From: Nicotiana tabacum
Lineage: Eukaryota; Streptophyta; Magnoliopsida; Solanales; Solanaceae
Assembly: GCF_000715075.1 (NCBI RefSeq)
Contig: NC_134095.1
Coordinates: 43,812,806 to 43,876,805 of the forward strand
Reading direction: 5' to 3'
DNA: 64,000 bases
Below, piece by piece: positions 12,862-25,115 of this stretch. Below the pieces are notes generated by a model that saw nothing but the letters and a program-made list of their open reading frames with translations, was not told the DNA's origin and ran no database searches. The first letter of the stretch is position 1. The number at the start of each line of letters is the position of its first letter. The translations under genes and the position numbers were made by a program.

Positions 12862-13965
12862 GTGGATCCGAAGAATGTAGAGGCCATGCAGAGTTGGCCC
12901 AGACCATTCTCAGCTACAGAGATCCGTAGTTTCCTTGGCTTGGTGGGTTACTACCGTCGTTTTGTTGAGGGGTTTTCATCGATTGAAGCCCTTATGACCA
13001 GACTGACCCAGAAGGGTGCTTCGTTCCAATGGATGGAAGAGTGTAACGTGAGCTTTCAAAAGCTCAAGACAGCTTTGACTACAGCACCAATTTTGATATT
13101 GCTTATAGGTTCGGGGTCTTATACGGTCTATTGTGATGCCTCGAGGATTGGCCTCGGAGCGGTGTTGATGCAGGACGGTAGGGTGATTGCCTACGTGTCC
13201 ATACAGTTGAAGGTACATGAGAAAAATTACCCTGTCCACAACCTTGAATTAGCTGCCATTGTTCACGCCCCGAAGATTTGGCGTCATTATTTATACGGGG
13301 TTCCCTATGAGATTTATACTGATCATCGGAGCTTGCAGCACCTGTTCAAGCAAAAGGATCTAAATTTATGCCAGAGGAGGTGGTTAGAGTTGCTGAAGGA
13401 CTATGATATCACCATTTTGTATCACCCGGGCAAGGCCAATGTGGTGGCCGATGCCTTGAGTCGTCGGGCAAAGAGCCTGGGGAGTTTGGCTTATTTACCA
13501 GCATCGAAGAGACCTATGGCGATAGATATTCAGTCCTTAGCCAGCCAGTTTGTGAGATTGGAACTTTCAGAGCCTAGTTGGGTTCTAGCTTGCGTGGTCT
13601 CTGGGTCTTCCTTATTTGATCGTATCAGGGAGCGTCAGTATGATGACCTGTATTTGCTTGTCCTCAAGGACAAGGTTCGGCATGGGGATGCTAGAGATAT
13701 GACTATTGGTGATAATGGGGTATTGAGGATGCAGGGTCGGATTTGTGTACCCAATATTGATGGGCTTCGGGAGATGATTCTGGAGGAGGCCCATAGTTTG
13801 CAGAATTCCATTCATCAGGGTTCCGCGAATATGTATCAGGATTTGAGGCAGCACTACTGGTGGAGGCGAATGAAGAAAGATATAGTTGGATTTTTAGCTC
13901 GGTGCCTCAACTATCAGCAGGTGAAGTATGAGCACCAGAGACCGTGTGGGTTGTTCAGTAGATAG
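12862..13965 (+). pseudogene. pol: RT thumb, RNase H and integrase zinc domain of element B
   Basis: Continues pol after a second stop at 12859-12861 (CAG to TAG). It contains [16 protein letters not shown] (RT connection), [18 protein letters not shown] and [10 protein letters not shown] (RNase H with its acidic residues), and [15 protein letters not shown]. The integrase HHCC zinc domain follows, but the CLNC pair reads CLNY, so one zinc ligand is lost. The frame ends at 13965 just before the catalytic core. Confidence 0.88.
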
Positions 13966-13997
13966 AGATTCCGGAGTGAAAGTGGGAGCAGTTCACC

Positions 13998-14306
13998 ATG
14001 GACTTTGAAGTTGGGCTCCCACGGACTTTGAGAAAGTTCGATGCTATTTGGGTGATCGTGGATCGGCTAACTAAGTCCGCGCACTTCATTCCGGAGTGTA
14101 CTACCTATGCTTCGGAGCATCTAGCGGAGATTTATATCCGGGAGATTGTTCATTTGCATGGTATTCCAGTTTCCATCATTTCAGATAGAGGTACACAGTT
14201 CACACCACGATTCAAGAGGGTCGTTCAGCAAGAGTTAGGTACTTGGGAGGAGTTGAGTACGACATTTCACCCTCAGACAAACGGACAATCCGAGTGCACT
14301 ATTTAG
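13998..14306 (+). pseudogene. pol: Integrase catalytic core of element B
   Basis: Starts at MDFEVGLPRTL. The first aspartate is in WVIVDRLTKSAHF, the second in IISDRGTQF, and the glutamate in NGQSECTI, so the three catalytic acids remain. A TAG at 14304-14306 (from CAG) ends the frame. The enzyme would insert the cDNA into the genome. Confidence 0.88.
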
Positions 14307-14372
14307 ATTCTTAAGGATATGCTATGTGCGTGTGTAATTGAGTTTGGAGGGTCTTGAGATCAATTCTTACCA

Positions 14373-15025
14373 TTGACGGAGTTTGCTTACAATAACAAGT
14401 ATCAGTCCAGCATTCAGATGGCACCATATGTGGCTTTATATGGTAGGTGGTGTAGATCCCCGGTGGGTTGGTTTGAGTCGGGTGAGGCTAGATTATTGGG
14501 CATAGACTTGGTTCAGGATGCTTTGGAGAAGGTTAAGGTGATTCAGGATAGACTCTGCACAGCTCAGTCAAGACAGAAGAGTTACACGGATCGAAAGGTT
14601 CGTGATGTCTCCTATATGGTTAGAGAGCAGGTTCTGAGATTTGGAAGAGGTTTATTGGCCCTTTTGAGGTATTGAGGTGTGTTGGGGAGGTTGCTTATGA
14701 GCTTGCATTACCTCCCAACTTGGCAGGAGTTCATCCGTTTTTTCATGTTTCGATGCTCCAGAGGTATCACGGTGATCCTTTGTACGTGTTGGATTTCAGT
14801 TCAATCCAGTTGGACAAGGATCTATCCTATGTGGAGGAGCCAGTGGCAATATTGGACAGGCAGGTTAGAAAGTTGAGATCAAAGAACATTGCATCCGTGA
14901 AGGTTCAGTGGCGGGATCAGCCGGTCGATGAGGTGACCTGGGAGACCGAGCAGGATATGTGCAGTAGTTACCCTCAAATTTTCACTACTTCAGGTATGTC
15001 TCTATGCTCGTTCGAGGACGAATAA
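14373..15025 (+). pseudogene. pol: Integrase C-terminus and chromodomain of element B
   Basis: Two overlapping frames (to 14675, and 14672-15025) carry LLGIDLVQDALEKV, then after a deletion GEVAYELALPPNLAGVHPFFHVSML. A chromodomain-like segment (VEEPVAILDRQVRKLRSK...VKVQW...VTWE) follows. Compared with element C, roughly 50 bp around 14635-14650 are missing, which shifts the frame. The chromodomain places the element in the chromoviruses and in other elements guides insertion to heterochromatin. The pol end word TTCGAGGACGA is at 15011. Confidence 0.88.
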
Positions 15026-15026
15026 G

Positions 15027-15036
15027 TGTAGGAGGA
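15027..15036 (+). other. Polypurine tract, element B
   Basis: GTAGGAGGA directly before the LTR start TGTGACGACC. Confidence 0.75.
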
Positions 15037-15717
15037 TGTGACGACCCGGCCGGTTGTCTTAAGAATTAACACCCCGATCCCATATTTAACTGCTTTCCCT
15101 GTGTTTATTTCTGCTATTTTAATTTGCCGGGATATTCGGTTTTGAGTACAAAGAGTTTTGGGACACTTAGTCCCTAAATGAGAGCTTAAGTGTTGGAAAG
15201 TTGACCGTAGTCTGAACAGTGTGAAGACGATCTCGGAATGGAATTCTGATGGTTCTGTTAGCTCCGTTGGGTGATTTCGGGCTTAGGGGTGTGATCGGAT
15301 GGTGTTTTGGAGGTCAGTAGCTAATTTAGGCTTGAAATGCCGAAAAGTCGAATTTTGAAGTTTCCGGTTCGATAGTGAGATTTTGATCTGAGGATCGGAA
15401 TGGAATTCCGAAAGTTGGAGTAGCTCCGTAGTGTTGAATGTGACGTGTGTGCAAAATTTCAGGTCATTCAGACGAGGTTTGATACACTTTTTGATCGAAT
15501 GTATTTTTAGAATTTTGGAGTTCTTAGGCTCGAATTCGTGGTTGGTTCGTCGTTTCGACGTTGTTTTATGTGTTTTAAGAACTGGTATAAGTTTAGACAG
15601 TGGTATTACACTTGTTTGTGCTTTTGGTTGAGGTCCCGGGGTCTCATGATGATTTCGGATGGATGTCGGAAGAATTGGAAGTGGTTTGAAGCAACTGAAG
15701 CTACTGATATTTGTCAT

Positions 15718-15950
15718 AACCGCACCTGCAGTTAGGTCCCGCAGCTGCGGAGCCGCAGAAGCGGCGGAGAAATTGCAGAAGCGGAATTGGGGAGGATTAG
15801 CAGGGTCCGCAGATGCGGGAGAATTACCGCAGAAACGGTACCGCATCTGCGAATGGGTAATCTCAGTTGCGGAAGCTGGTCTTTAAGTGAAAGGTCGCAG
15901 ATGCGACCAAGTCCTCGCAGATGCGGTCCCAGGGCCGCAGAAGCGGGTTA
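15718..15950 (+). repeat. CG-rich palindrome cluster in LTR B
   Basis: About ten copies of a word close to CCGCAGATGCGG, each nearly self-complementary, over ~230 bp. Largely absent from the left LTR, where the area is deleted. Confidence 0.7.
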
Positions 15951-16849
15951 ACTGGGCAGAAACATACAAATACTTGTCTTCGCGAAATTTAGCTATTTTC
16001 ATCTCTTTTCAAACGGGAAGAAGCTTGGGGAGCATTATTTTAAGAGGGATTTTGAGAGGAGTTCATTGGGGTAAGGTCTTTGGTCCCTAAACTCGTTATT
16101 GGAGAGATTTTTATCATTATAAGCATGAAAAATTTAGGAAAATCATTGGTAATTTGGGGGTTAGGGCTTGACTAATTAGAGACCTTTGAGTGATGATTTG
16201 AGGGACCATTTGAGATCCGATTTTGGTACTTTTGGTATAACTGAACTCGTGAGAGTGTGAGGATTCTAGAAATGAAAATTTTACCCGATTCTGAAATGTG
16301 GGTCTGAGGGGCGTTTTGGTCATTTTACCTAATTTCGCGTATTAGCTTAGAATATCTTTGTAGAATTAGTTACTTGAAGTGTTATTTATATTATGCAGTT
16401 GAATTGAATAGATTTGGGCCATTTGGAGTCGAGTACTCGTGGCAAGAGCGTGGTTTCGGATTGATTTGAGCTGGTTCGAGGTAAGTCGATTGCTAGCCTT
16501 GTGTGGGGGACCTTCCTTTTAGGATTTGGTATATTGATAATTGAAATGCCCTGTATGTGAGGTGACGAGTACGTACTTGAGCTAATTGTTGAAAATCTGA
16601 TTTTCTTTAAGTAATTACAATTGTGTTTCTTTTTCCCGTTTCATCTTACTTGCAATTTAAACCTGTTGTTAGCTTAGAAAAATCATGTCTAATTGACTTA
16701 ACTTTTTATTTTCTTAAACTGCCTTTATTGTATTACGTGAAGCATGTTAGGTTAGAATTACCTATTTACTTGGTACGAAATTCAGCTTAAATGAGTATTC
16801 CTTGTGTTGATGTTGCGTGTTTTACTTTGGGACTACGGGACGGCATCCC

Positions 16850-17095
16850 GGGAGATACCCTGCACGTATTTATGATTTGAGCTGAGGTGCGGGATACCGA
16901 GAGATCCCTAGCACGTATATTGAGGATACCAAGAGAACCTAGGGATACAGAGAGATCCCTAGCACGTATATTGAGGATACCAAGAGATCCCTAGCATATA
17001 TTGAGGATACCGAGAGATCCTCGAGATACCAAGAGATCCCTAGCATATATTGAGGGTACTAAGAGATCCTCGGGATACTGAGGGATCCCCGATTA
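16850..17095 (+). repeat. Hairpin-unit tandem array in LTR B (full copy)
   Basis: Repeats of GGGATACCGAGAGATCCC and near variants, some as GGATACCAAGAGATCC. Confidence 0.75.
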
Positions 17096-17757
17096 TTCCC
17101 TTGTGATTGTTTTGCCTCTGTTTCAGTTATTGAATTCCTTGTTTTCCTGTATTAAATTCTTATTGTTAGCTTTCAACTGTACTGCTTATCTTATACTGTC
17201 ATACCTTATATTTTTATTTTTATCTCAGTAGGGCCCTGACCTTCCTCGTCACTAACCCAGCAAAGTTAGGCTTGGCACTTACTGAGTACCGTTGTGGTGT
17301 ACTCATGCCTTTTCTACGCATTTTTTTCATGTGCAGATCTAGGTACTTTGACTTAGTCCTATCACCTTTGAGGCGAGGCGACTGCTCCAGAGACTTCGAG
17401 GTATATCTGCCGTGTCCGCAGATCGAGGAGTCCCTTTCCAATCTATCTTTTAGTGATATCCCTTCTACTTTCTTCTGTTGATGTAGACATTCCGGAGTTA
17501 TTGCATTTTTATTATATTCATAGCTTATGATTCATGGGTTTTCGGGTTTTGGGAAAACTTTATTACTTTGTGAGAGTTGGTACTTTGTATGCCGAGTGGC
17601 ACTTTCAAATGTTGTTTTATTACACTATTTTTATTTAAAAATTGTTTTTCTTTCTTTCCGCAAGTTTTGTTTATCTTCCCTATTTAGGCTTACCTAGTTG
17701 TAGAGGCTAGGTGCCGTCACGATGGTTCACGGAGGGCAAATTGGGGTCATGACAAGT

Positions 17758-17769
17758 TGGTATCAGAGC
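17758..17769 (+). other. Second primer binding site of the B tandem
   Basis: TGGTATCAGAGC after the LTR at 15037-17754, proving a further interior began here. Confidence 0.9.
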
Positions 17770-17955
17770 TCTAGGTTCATAGGAGTCATGAATGACAAGC
17801 TGATTTATTAGAGTCTTGCTGATCAGTACGGAGACGTCTTTACTTATCTACGAGAGGCTATGTAACTGTTAGAAAAATTCCACTTTATTTAATTTCCTTG
17901 CCGTGCGAGATTTTGATATCACAATTCTAAACTTTTGTCTTTTATTCTCTCACAG

Positions 17956-18213
17956 ATGGTGAGGACACGCGCTAGCCGAGATGATCAGGCACTCGCGCCC
18001 CCTACTGCAGCCGTTAGAGGTTGGGGCCTGGGTAGAGGCCGAGGACGTGCATGTGGTGCAGCCAGAGCACCTGCACTAGCTGCCATCGAGGTACCACCAG
18101 CAGTTACAGCCGGATTTCAGCCACCTGATACGCCTACTGCTACTACTACTCTAGCACTTCAGGAGACTCTGGCACAGTTCATGAGCAATACACCACTTTG
18201 GCTCAGGTAGGAT
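17956..18213 (+). pseudogene. gag: Second gag start of the B tandem, cut off after ~85 codons
   Basis: The ATG at 17956 opens MVRTRASRDDQALAPP, nearly identical to the start at 10174. The coding match ends at NTPLWLR; within a few bases the sequence becomes the interior of the LTR hairpin array. Everything between early gag and the middle of the next LTR was deleted. Confidence 0.88.
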
Positions 18214-19029
18214 TTCTAGCACGTATATTGATGATCTCAAGAGATCCTCGGGATACCAATAGATCCCTAGCATATATTGAGGATACCGAGAGATCCTCGG
18301 GATACCAAGAGATCCTTGGCATATATGATTGTACTAATAGATCCTCGGGATACTGAGAGATCCCCGGTTATTCCCTTGTGATTGTTTTGCCTCTGTTTCA
18401 GTTATTGAATTCCTTGTTTTCCTGTATTAAATTCTTATTGTTAGCTTTCAACTGTACTGCTTATCTTATACTGTCATACCTTATATTTTTATTTAACCTC
18501 AGTGGGGCCCTGTCCTTCCTCGTCACTACCCGACCGAGGTTAGGCTTGGCACTTACTGAGTACCGCTGGGGTGTACCCATGCCCTTTTTACGCATATTTT
18601 TCATGTGCAGATCCAGGTACTTTGACTAAGTCCTATCACCCTTGAGGCGAGGCGACTGCTCCAGAGACTTCGAGGTATATCTGCCGCGTCCGCAGACCGA
18701 GGAGTCCCTTTCCATTCTATCTTGTAGTGATAGCCCTTCTATTTTCTTCTATTGATGTAGACATTCCGGAGTTAGAGCATTTTTATTATATTCGTAGCTT
18801 ATGATTCATGGGTTTTCGGGTTTTGGGAAAACTTTATTACTTTGTGAGAGTTGGTATTGTGTATGCCGAGTGGTACTTTCAAATGTTGTTTTATTACACT
18901 ATTTCTGTTTAAAAATTATTTTTCTTTCTTTCCGCAAGTTTGGTTTATCTTCCGCATTTTAGGCTTACCTAGTCGTAGAGACTAGGTGCCGTCACGATGG
19001 TTCACGAAGGGCGAACCGGGGTCGTGACA
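18214..19029 (+). repeat. 3' third of a third B-type LTR
   Basis: Begins inside the CCGAGAGATCC array (to ~18365) and runs collinear with 16890-17754, ending GGGGTCGTGACA. No primer site follows. Confidence 0.85.
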
Positions 19030-19896
19030 TAATAGGTTTATATATATATATATATATGGGATCGGGCTGCACGCCGCAACATTAATTTATGGCATGATTG
19101 GCTTGATATAGCGCTTGGGATGAAGGGGCCCCTCCAGAGTCTGTACACTCCCCTAGTGAGCGCATGTACCTACTGAGTACGGGTGTTGAGTGTTGAGTGC
19201 CAAGTGCTGAGTGACTTGGAGGGCTGAGTGACTGTGGCCCTGAGAGGATACATTTGATTCATTATTGCTGCACTTAGCTTCCATGTATCATTGTCTCTAA
19301 ATTTTTGAAAGATATTACACTCTGTTTCACTTAAACTTGCCATGGAGTAACTCAGTGGACTTAAATTGTCAAACTTGAAAGCATGCCTACTTTCCTATGT
19401 TTGAATTACCGAAGTTAAACTACAATTGCAAAGCTCTTCACTATTTTCAGTTCTTTATTTAGTCTTGTTACTTACTAAGTTGGTTATACTCACGCTACAC
19501 CCTACACTTCGTGTGTAGATCTAGGTGTTTCTGGACACGGTGGGTGTTGATTTCATCGCATAGTTGATTTTTGGGGAGAGTACAAGGTAACTGCCCGGCG
19601 CTTCGCAGACATTGTTTCTCCTTCCCTATCTTTTCCGCTTATTGTATTTAGTTTTGCACTATGTTAGACAGTATTTTCCAGACTTGTGATATTTAGATGC
19701 TCATGTACTCAGTAACACCCTGATGTTGGGAGTTTCCGCATTGTGTTTGAATTTTCTATCCTATTTATGAGAAGTTTTACTATTTAAACTGCTTTAAATC
19801 CATTTTTGTTTAAGTTGTTGGAGTAAATTGGTAAATGTCGGCTTGCCTAGTACCACGTTAGGCACCATCACAACAGGCTAGTTTTGGGTCGTGTCA
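19030..19896 (+). repeat. 3' fragment of another gypsy-type LTR
   Basis: After a short TA run, 19058-19170 resembles LTR A (GGGATCGGGCTGCACGCCG...CCTCCAGAGTCTGTACAC). The stretch ends TTTTGGGTCGTGTCA, an LTR-like terminus. No 5' end or interior is present. Confidence 0.6.
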
Positions 19897-19967
19897 GTTA
19901 GGCTTACTTAATCTTAGAGAATAGGTACCGACACGACATCCTACAGAGGAAAATTGGGATCGTGACA
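19897..19967 (+). repeat. Terminal ~70 bp of a diverged B-like LTR
   Basis: TTAGGCTTACTTAATC...GGGATCGTGACA matches the last 70 bp of the B and C LTRs with many changes. It marks the edge of the TE block next to host sequence. Confidence 0.65.
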
Positions 19968-20006
19968 TTAAATGATATCAATTGTTTCAAAGGTTCAGAA
20001 GCTTAC

Positions 20007-20190
20007 CCATTGTAAATTAATGTTTGCTCCAGTGGGACGGTAAACTGATGCCTTAAGGTATAGCTGGAATAGGAAAGAGTTCATGTCCCCATAAAAGTCA
20101 GCATGCTTCTCCCATGGTTGAGAAGCATAACCTCCATAAATATAGCCTTCTTTATCTTTTGTTATCAATAAAGTTGATCCTTTGTCATCT
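20007..20190 (-). CDS. Single exon of a TLDc-domain protein
   Basis: Read on the minus strand, an acceptor TTGCAG precedes 20190 and a donor GTAAGC follows 20007. The 184-bp exon stays open and encodes TLDc-like motifs: TLLITKDKEGYIYGGYASQP, DFYGDMNSFLFQL and YRPTGANINLQW. TLDc domains occur in oxidation-resistance and TBC-type proteins and in several plant proteins of unclear role. In other family members the next residue after LQW is usually cysteine, which would start the following exon. That exon should lie at lower coordinates, but only TE sequence is found there. I could not find an upstream exon either. It is an exon of a gene with very large TE-filled introns, or a stranded gene fragment. 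Weakly supported by length, strongly by motif and splice sites. Confidence 0.75.
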
Positions 20191-20359
20191 CTGCAATTCA
20201 AGTTGGGATTTAATACTTGGATAAAGAGTTTAACAATTGGCTAAAAAATGATTTCTTTTTGTTTCTCACTCAATATTGATAGGAAAAAAGTGATGGCATT
20301 TATGCTTAAACTGTTTTCTTTTGCTAATTGCAAGAGTTTTGAGCAAGAAATTAATATTG

Positions 20360-20406
<47 letters not shown>

Positions 20407-21480
20407 TAGTTTCTGATTGCACGTGTATACCGAGTCATATAGAAACTATTGCGTATTGAAAATTCAAATCTTTAGTTTTCTTAGAAAAACAAAAGAACTC
20501 GTCCAATAATTTTCCAAAAGAGCATGTTCAATTTGATTACGCTACAATTCTTTCGTCATTTTTGGTTAATCCGAAAATGGAATACTGACCGCTTTCATGT
20601 TTAAGTGACTAAATTTATTTTAGCACTTTCTCAATGTAATAAAATTGACTCAATAGGTATAACTCCAATATTTCTCTTAATCTTAATACTAATATGGTAG
20701 ATATTAAATTTTCAAGATCCTTTCCTTCAAATGTGCAAGGTATAAACCTCTTCGTTTTTGTTATGCCATTATATCATTGCTTACGATCAACAAATCAACA
20801 AATTAACGCAAAATAATCGCATATCCTCTGAGAATATGTGAGAGTTGAAGAAATACAAATTTAAATATATTTTATATTTCAATTTCTTTAAATTATATTA
20901 AATATTAAGTCTGGTATTGCCTTCTAATTTGAAATAAAATACCGTAACACTTTAATTATTTCAAGTGACTTTTATAATTTATGGATCAATCCTAACTCAC
21001 TATTTCATTTCATCATCAAGTTAAGGCGCTGGAATGCTACACACACATTTAAAACGACACTACTTTCATAGAGTATCTTTACTCTTTAATTTAATGAATT
21101 AAAAGTGATACTATCAAACGATAAATATTGTTTATTTATTTTTTAAGAATTAAAGTGGTTTAAATGAAGAAATCTTCGCTCAACAATGGGAGATATAAAC
21201 AGTTAGGGAGCAAAAAATTTAAAATTACAGGTGCTCCACTATCTTTAACATAAGCTTATCATCGGCTACATATCTAAACTACATATATTTGGTTGGTTGC
21301 TTCGGTTTTGATTTAATCCGGCTTGATTTAGAGATACAAAAAAATGATCATATATACAAATTAATTAGTATATCCATCTTCGGTTAAGATCAGAAGTATC
21401 CTCTTTATTGGCGAAATGTATTTATTTTGTTAATACTTTAGCAATCTTGTAAAATAATGTAGTAATTTTTCCTACTTTCT
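20191..21480. other. AT-rich non-coding stretch (intron or intergenic)
   Basis: If the TLDc exon is real, the part next to it is intron. I see no further coding exon, RNA gene or TE end here apart from a TA microsatellite at 20362-20404. Confidence 0.5.
20362..20404. repeat. (TA)n microsatellite
   Basis: About 21 uninterrupted TA units. Confidence 0.95.
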
Positions 21481-21488
21481 TTTAACAT

Positions 21489-22321
21489 TATAGCTGTCAA
21501 TATGGGTGGGGTCGGGCTAGCCCAGTCCCGCCCATATCGGCTTTAGCAATTGACGGTTTGGGCTGGCCTAGTCAACCATTTTGATGGGCCTTATAATGAT
21601 CATCTGACCCCATCCCTATGTGGGTTACGGGCCCCCACGGGCCGGCCCATCAATTTTTAAAATATAATTTTATATTTTTTTCTTTAATTTATAAACTAAA
21701 AAAAGATAAATATTTCAAAGTTAAATAAGTCTATTGGAAATATTTCACAAAACTTAATAACTTTTTATACGGTTCTAATATATCATAATAAACACTAAAA
21801 AAGTAAAAGACAAGACTATATTTCAGTCACTAAAAGCCAAAACTCAAAACACACTATTTAAGAGAACGCCCATGACGCTTATGGGATATCTAACACATCA
21901 TCTTCATCAAATACATTTGAATCCGCTTATGAGAAGGTTGTCTTAACATCTTCACTTTCTTCTACATCTACAATTTGTATGCAATATTAATTAGTTAAAT
22001 ATTGAAAATAATTAAATTTTAACGTTTTAAGATTTTGATCTTTTAATATGATGAGCTTAATAAACTTTAAGGTTGGGATACTCTTCTTTTTATTTTTGGT
22101 ATCATATACTTTTTATATTTTGTACATTTAAATACGTATTTTTATTAGGCCCACGGGCCGGCCTAGCCTAACTTCAGTCAAGCCTCACGGGTCACGGGCT
22201 TACTTGGGCTGGGCTTAAAAGCCTCATTTTTAAATGGGCTCCAAAAATTTTAGTCCAACCCTGCTAAATCATATGTTGGGCTGAGTTGGCTCAACGGACC
22301 AAGCACATATTAACGGCTCTA
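21489..22321. mobile_element. Non-autonomous hAT-like DNA transposon (833 bp) with 8-bp target duplication
   Basis: TTTAACAT occurs at 21481-21488 and again at 22322-22329. Just inside are imperfect inverted ends: TATAGCTGTCAATATG at the left and TAGAGCCGTTAATATG (reverse complement) at the right, 13 of 16 matching. An 8-bp duplication with short ends is typical of hAT elements. Both sub-terminal regions are rich in GGGC/GCCC words such as GGGCCGGCCC. There is no transposase frame. A minus-strand acidic stretch near 21890-21975 (EDDVLDIP-like, with stops) may be a remnant of one. Confidence 0.82.
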
Positions 22322-22329
22322 TTTAACAT

Positions 22330-22882
<553 letters not shown>

Positions 22883-23574
22883 CTCTAGGATATGACGACC
22901 CGGCCGGTCGTCTTAAGAATTTACGCCCTGATCCCCCATTAACTGCTTTCCCCAAGTTTATTTCTGCTATTTTGATTTGCCGGGATATTCGATTTTGAGT
23001 TTCGGAGAGTTTTGGGACACTTAGTCCCTAAATGAGAGCTTAAGTGTTGGATAGTTGGCCGCAGTCGGTACAGTGTGAAGACGGCCTCGGAATGAAAATC
23101 GGATGGTTCCGTAGCTCCGATGGTTGGTTTTGGGCTTTGGGGTGTGTTTGGATTGTGTTTTGGAGGTCCGTAACTAATTTAGGCTTGAAATGCCGAAAGT
23201 TGAATTTTTGAAGTTTCTTGTTCGATAGTGAGATTTTGATCCGAGGGTCAGAATGGAATTTTAGAAGTTGGAGTAGCTCCGTAGTGTTTAATGTGACGTG
23301 TGTGCAAAATTTCAGGTCATTTGGACGAGGTTTGATAGACTTTTAGATCGAAAGCGTATTTTTAGAGTTTTTGGAATTCTTGGGCTTGAATCCGATGAAA
23401 AATAGGTGATTTGATGTTGTTTTGAGCGTTCCGAAGGTTGGAACAAGTTTGAATGATGTTTAAGATTGGTTAGCAGGTTTGGTTGAGGTTCCGGGGGCCT
23501 CAGGTGTGTTTCAGATGCTCAACGGGTCATTTTGGAACTTGTTGGAATTGTAGAATTGCTAGTATCTGGTTTCT

Positions 23575-23915
23575 TTAATCGCATTCGCGCCCTTCCCTCC
23601 GCGTTCGTGTAGTGTAATTTCAGAGGATGATTTAATTGTTCTTTGCGATCGCATGTTTTGACTCGCGATCACGGAAGTCTGCCCCCTCCTTCTTCGCGTT
23701 CGCATCCCTCCATTCACGTTCATGTAGTAGAACTAGGAGCCGGGGGTACTATGACCATTTCCCCTTCGCGTTCGTATTTTCTGTCCGCGAACGCATAAGC
23801 CTGCCCTTTTCCTCTTCTGCGTTCGCGTGCTTCATCACGCGTTCGCATAGCCCAGTTCAGGAGCCATCAGATTTTCCTTTTCGCGATCGCACATCATTTT
23901 ACGCGCTCGCAATGT
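23575..23915 (+). repeat. CG-rich palindrome cluster in left LTR C
   Basis: Multiple copies of TTCGCGTTCGC, CGCGATCGC and the reverse GCGAACGC within ~340 bp; same position at 31583-31915 in the right LTR. Confidence 0.7.
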
Positions 23916-24787
23916 ACAAACACCTGGGCAGATTATAAAATTTCAAAGTCGAGGGTTTGGCCATTTTTATCAAAATGTAAGCTTGGGAGCTCGGATTTGA
24001 GCGAGGTTTTGAGTGATTTTTAGAGATATCGATTGGATAACGATTCTTAACTCCTTTTTGCTTGTAATACATTAATCCAAACATGAATTCATCATTTAAT
24101 TTCGGACTTTGTATGAAAATTTGGGGGAAAGTTCTTAGACCAAAAGTTCGAGTTTTGATTGGGGATTTGACATTGGATTTGGATAATTTCGGTATGGTTA
24201 GAATCGTGGGAGTGTGAGGATTCTGGAAATTTAATTTTTACCCGATTCCGAGACGTGTGCCCGAGGGGCGTTTTGGTCATTTTACCTAATTTCGCGTATT
24301 AGCTTAGAATTTAATTATATAATCAATTACTTGAAGTGTTATTTACATTATGAAATTGAAATGAATAGATTCGGGCCATTTGGAGTCGAATACTCGTGGC
24401 AAGAACGTGGTTTCGGAGTGATTATTGAGCCGGTTCGAAGTAAGTGGCTTGTCTAACCTTATGTGGGGGACCTTCCCCTTAGGATTGGTATATTTGGTAA
24501 TTGAAATGCCTTGTACGTGAGGTGACGAGTGCATACTTGTGCTAATTGTTGGAAATCCGGTTTTCATTAAGTAATCACTAGTATGTTTCCTTTCCTGTTT
24601 TTACTACTTGCACTATTAAGCATGTTGTTTGCTTAGGAAAGCGTGTCTAAGTGACTTAATTGCTTTATTTGCTCAACCTGCATTACCTGAATTCTGTGCA
24701 GCATGCTAGGCTAGAATCACTTGTTGCCTTAATATGAAATTTTGTCATTTCTGTATACTTTCCTGTTGTTGCTGTGTATTTATTTTA

Positions 24788-25115
24788 GGACTACGGATGT
24801 GGGATTCCGGTAGCTCCCCCTTGCCTGTTTATTTGGGACTGCGGATGTGGGATTCTGTTAGATCCCCCTTGTCTGTTTATTTGGGACTACGGATGTGGGA
24901 TTCCGGTAGATCCCCTTGCACAGTAACATGGAACTACGGGACTGCACCCGGTAGATTCCCTCAGTACTGGGTATTTACATTTGGGGACTACGGAACGGGA
25001 TTTCGGTAGATCCCCGGCACATTATAAGTTGGACTATGGGACAACACCCGAGAGATCCATTGGACTTTTACATTTGGGGGCTACAGGACGGTATCCTAGT
25101 AGATCCCCGGTTGCT
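24788..25115 (+). repeat. Hairpin-unit tandem array in left LTR C
   Basis: About seven units of 40-60 bp containing GGGATTCCGGTAGATCCC (arms GGGAT/ATCCC, 8-nt loop) or variants. The right LTR copy is at 32768-33095. Confidence 0.75.

Larger units (their letters stand above)
15037..17754 (+). repeat. Full LTR of element B (2.7 kb)
   Basis: Starts TGTGACGACCCGG after the polypurine tract, ends GGTCATGACA, and is itself followed by a primer site. It therefore serves as right LTR of one copy and left LTR of the next. Confidence 0.92.
7823..19029 (+). mobile_element. Element B: Tekay/Del-type chromovirus in tandem form (LTR-int-LTR-partial int-partial LTR)
   Basis: Reading left to right: a 5'-truncated LTR (7823-9972), primer site, gag, pol with chromodomain, polypurine tract, full LTR (15037-17754), a second primer site, the first ~90 codons of gag (17956-18213), and the 3' third of a third LTR (18214-19029). 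LTRs are shared by neighbouring copies, the arrangement expected from unequal recombination between LTRs. The gag-protease-RT-RNaseH-integrase-chromodomain order assigns it to Ty3/gypsy chromoviruses. Stops and frameshifts in every domain make it non-functional. Confidence 0.88.

Noticed and set aside
15283..15846. 187-codon minus-strand frame
   Set aside because: Antisense to LTR B, crosses the CG-palindrome cluster, and is not preserved in the other LTR copies.
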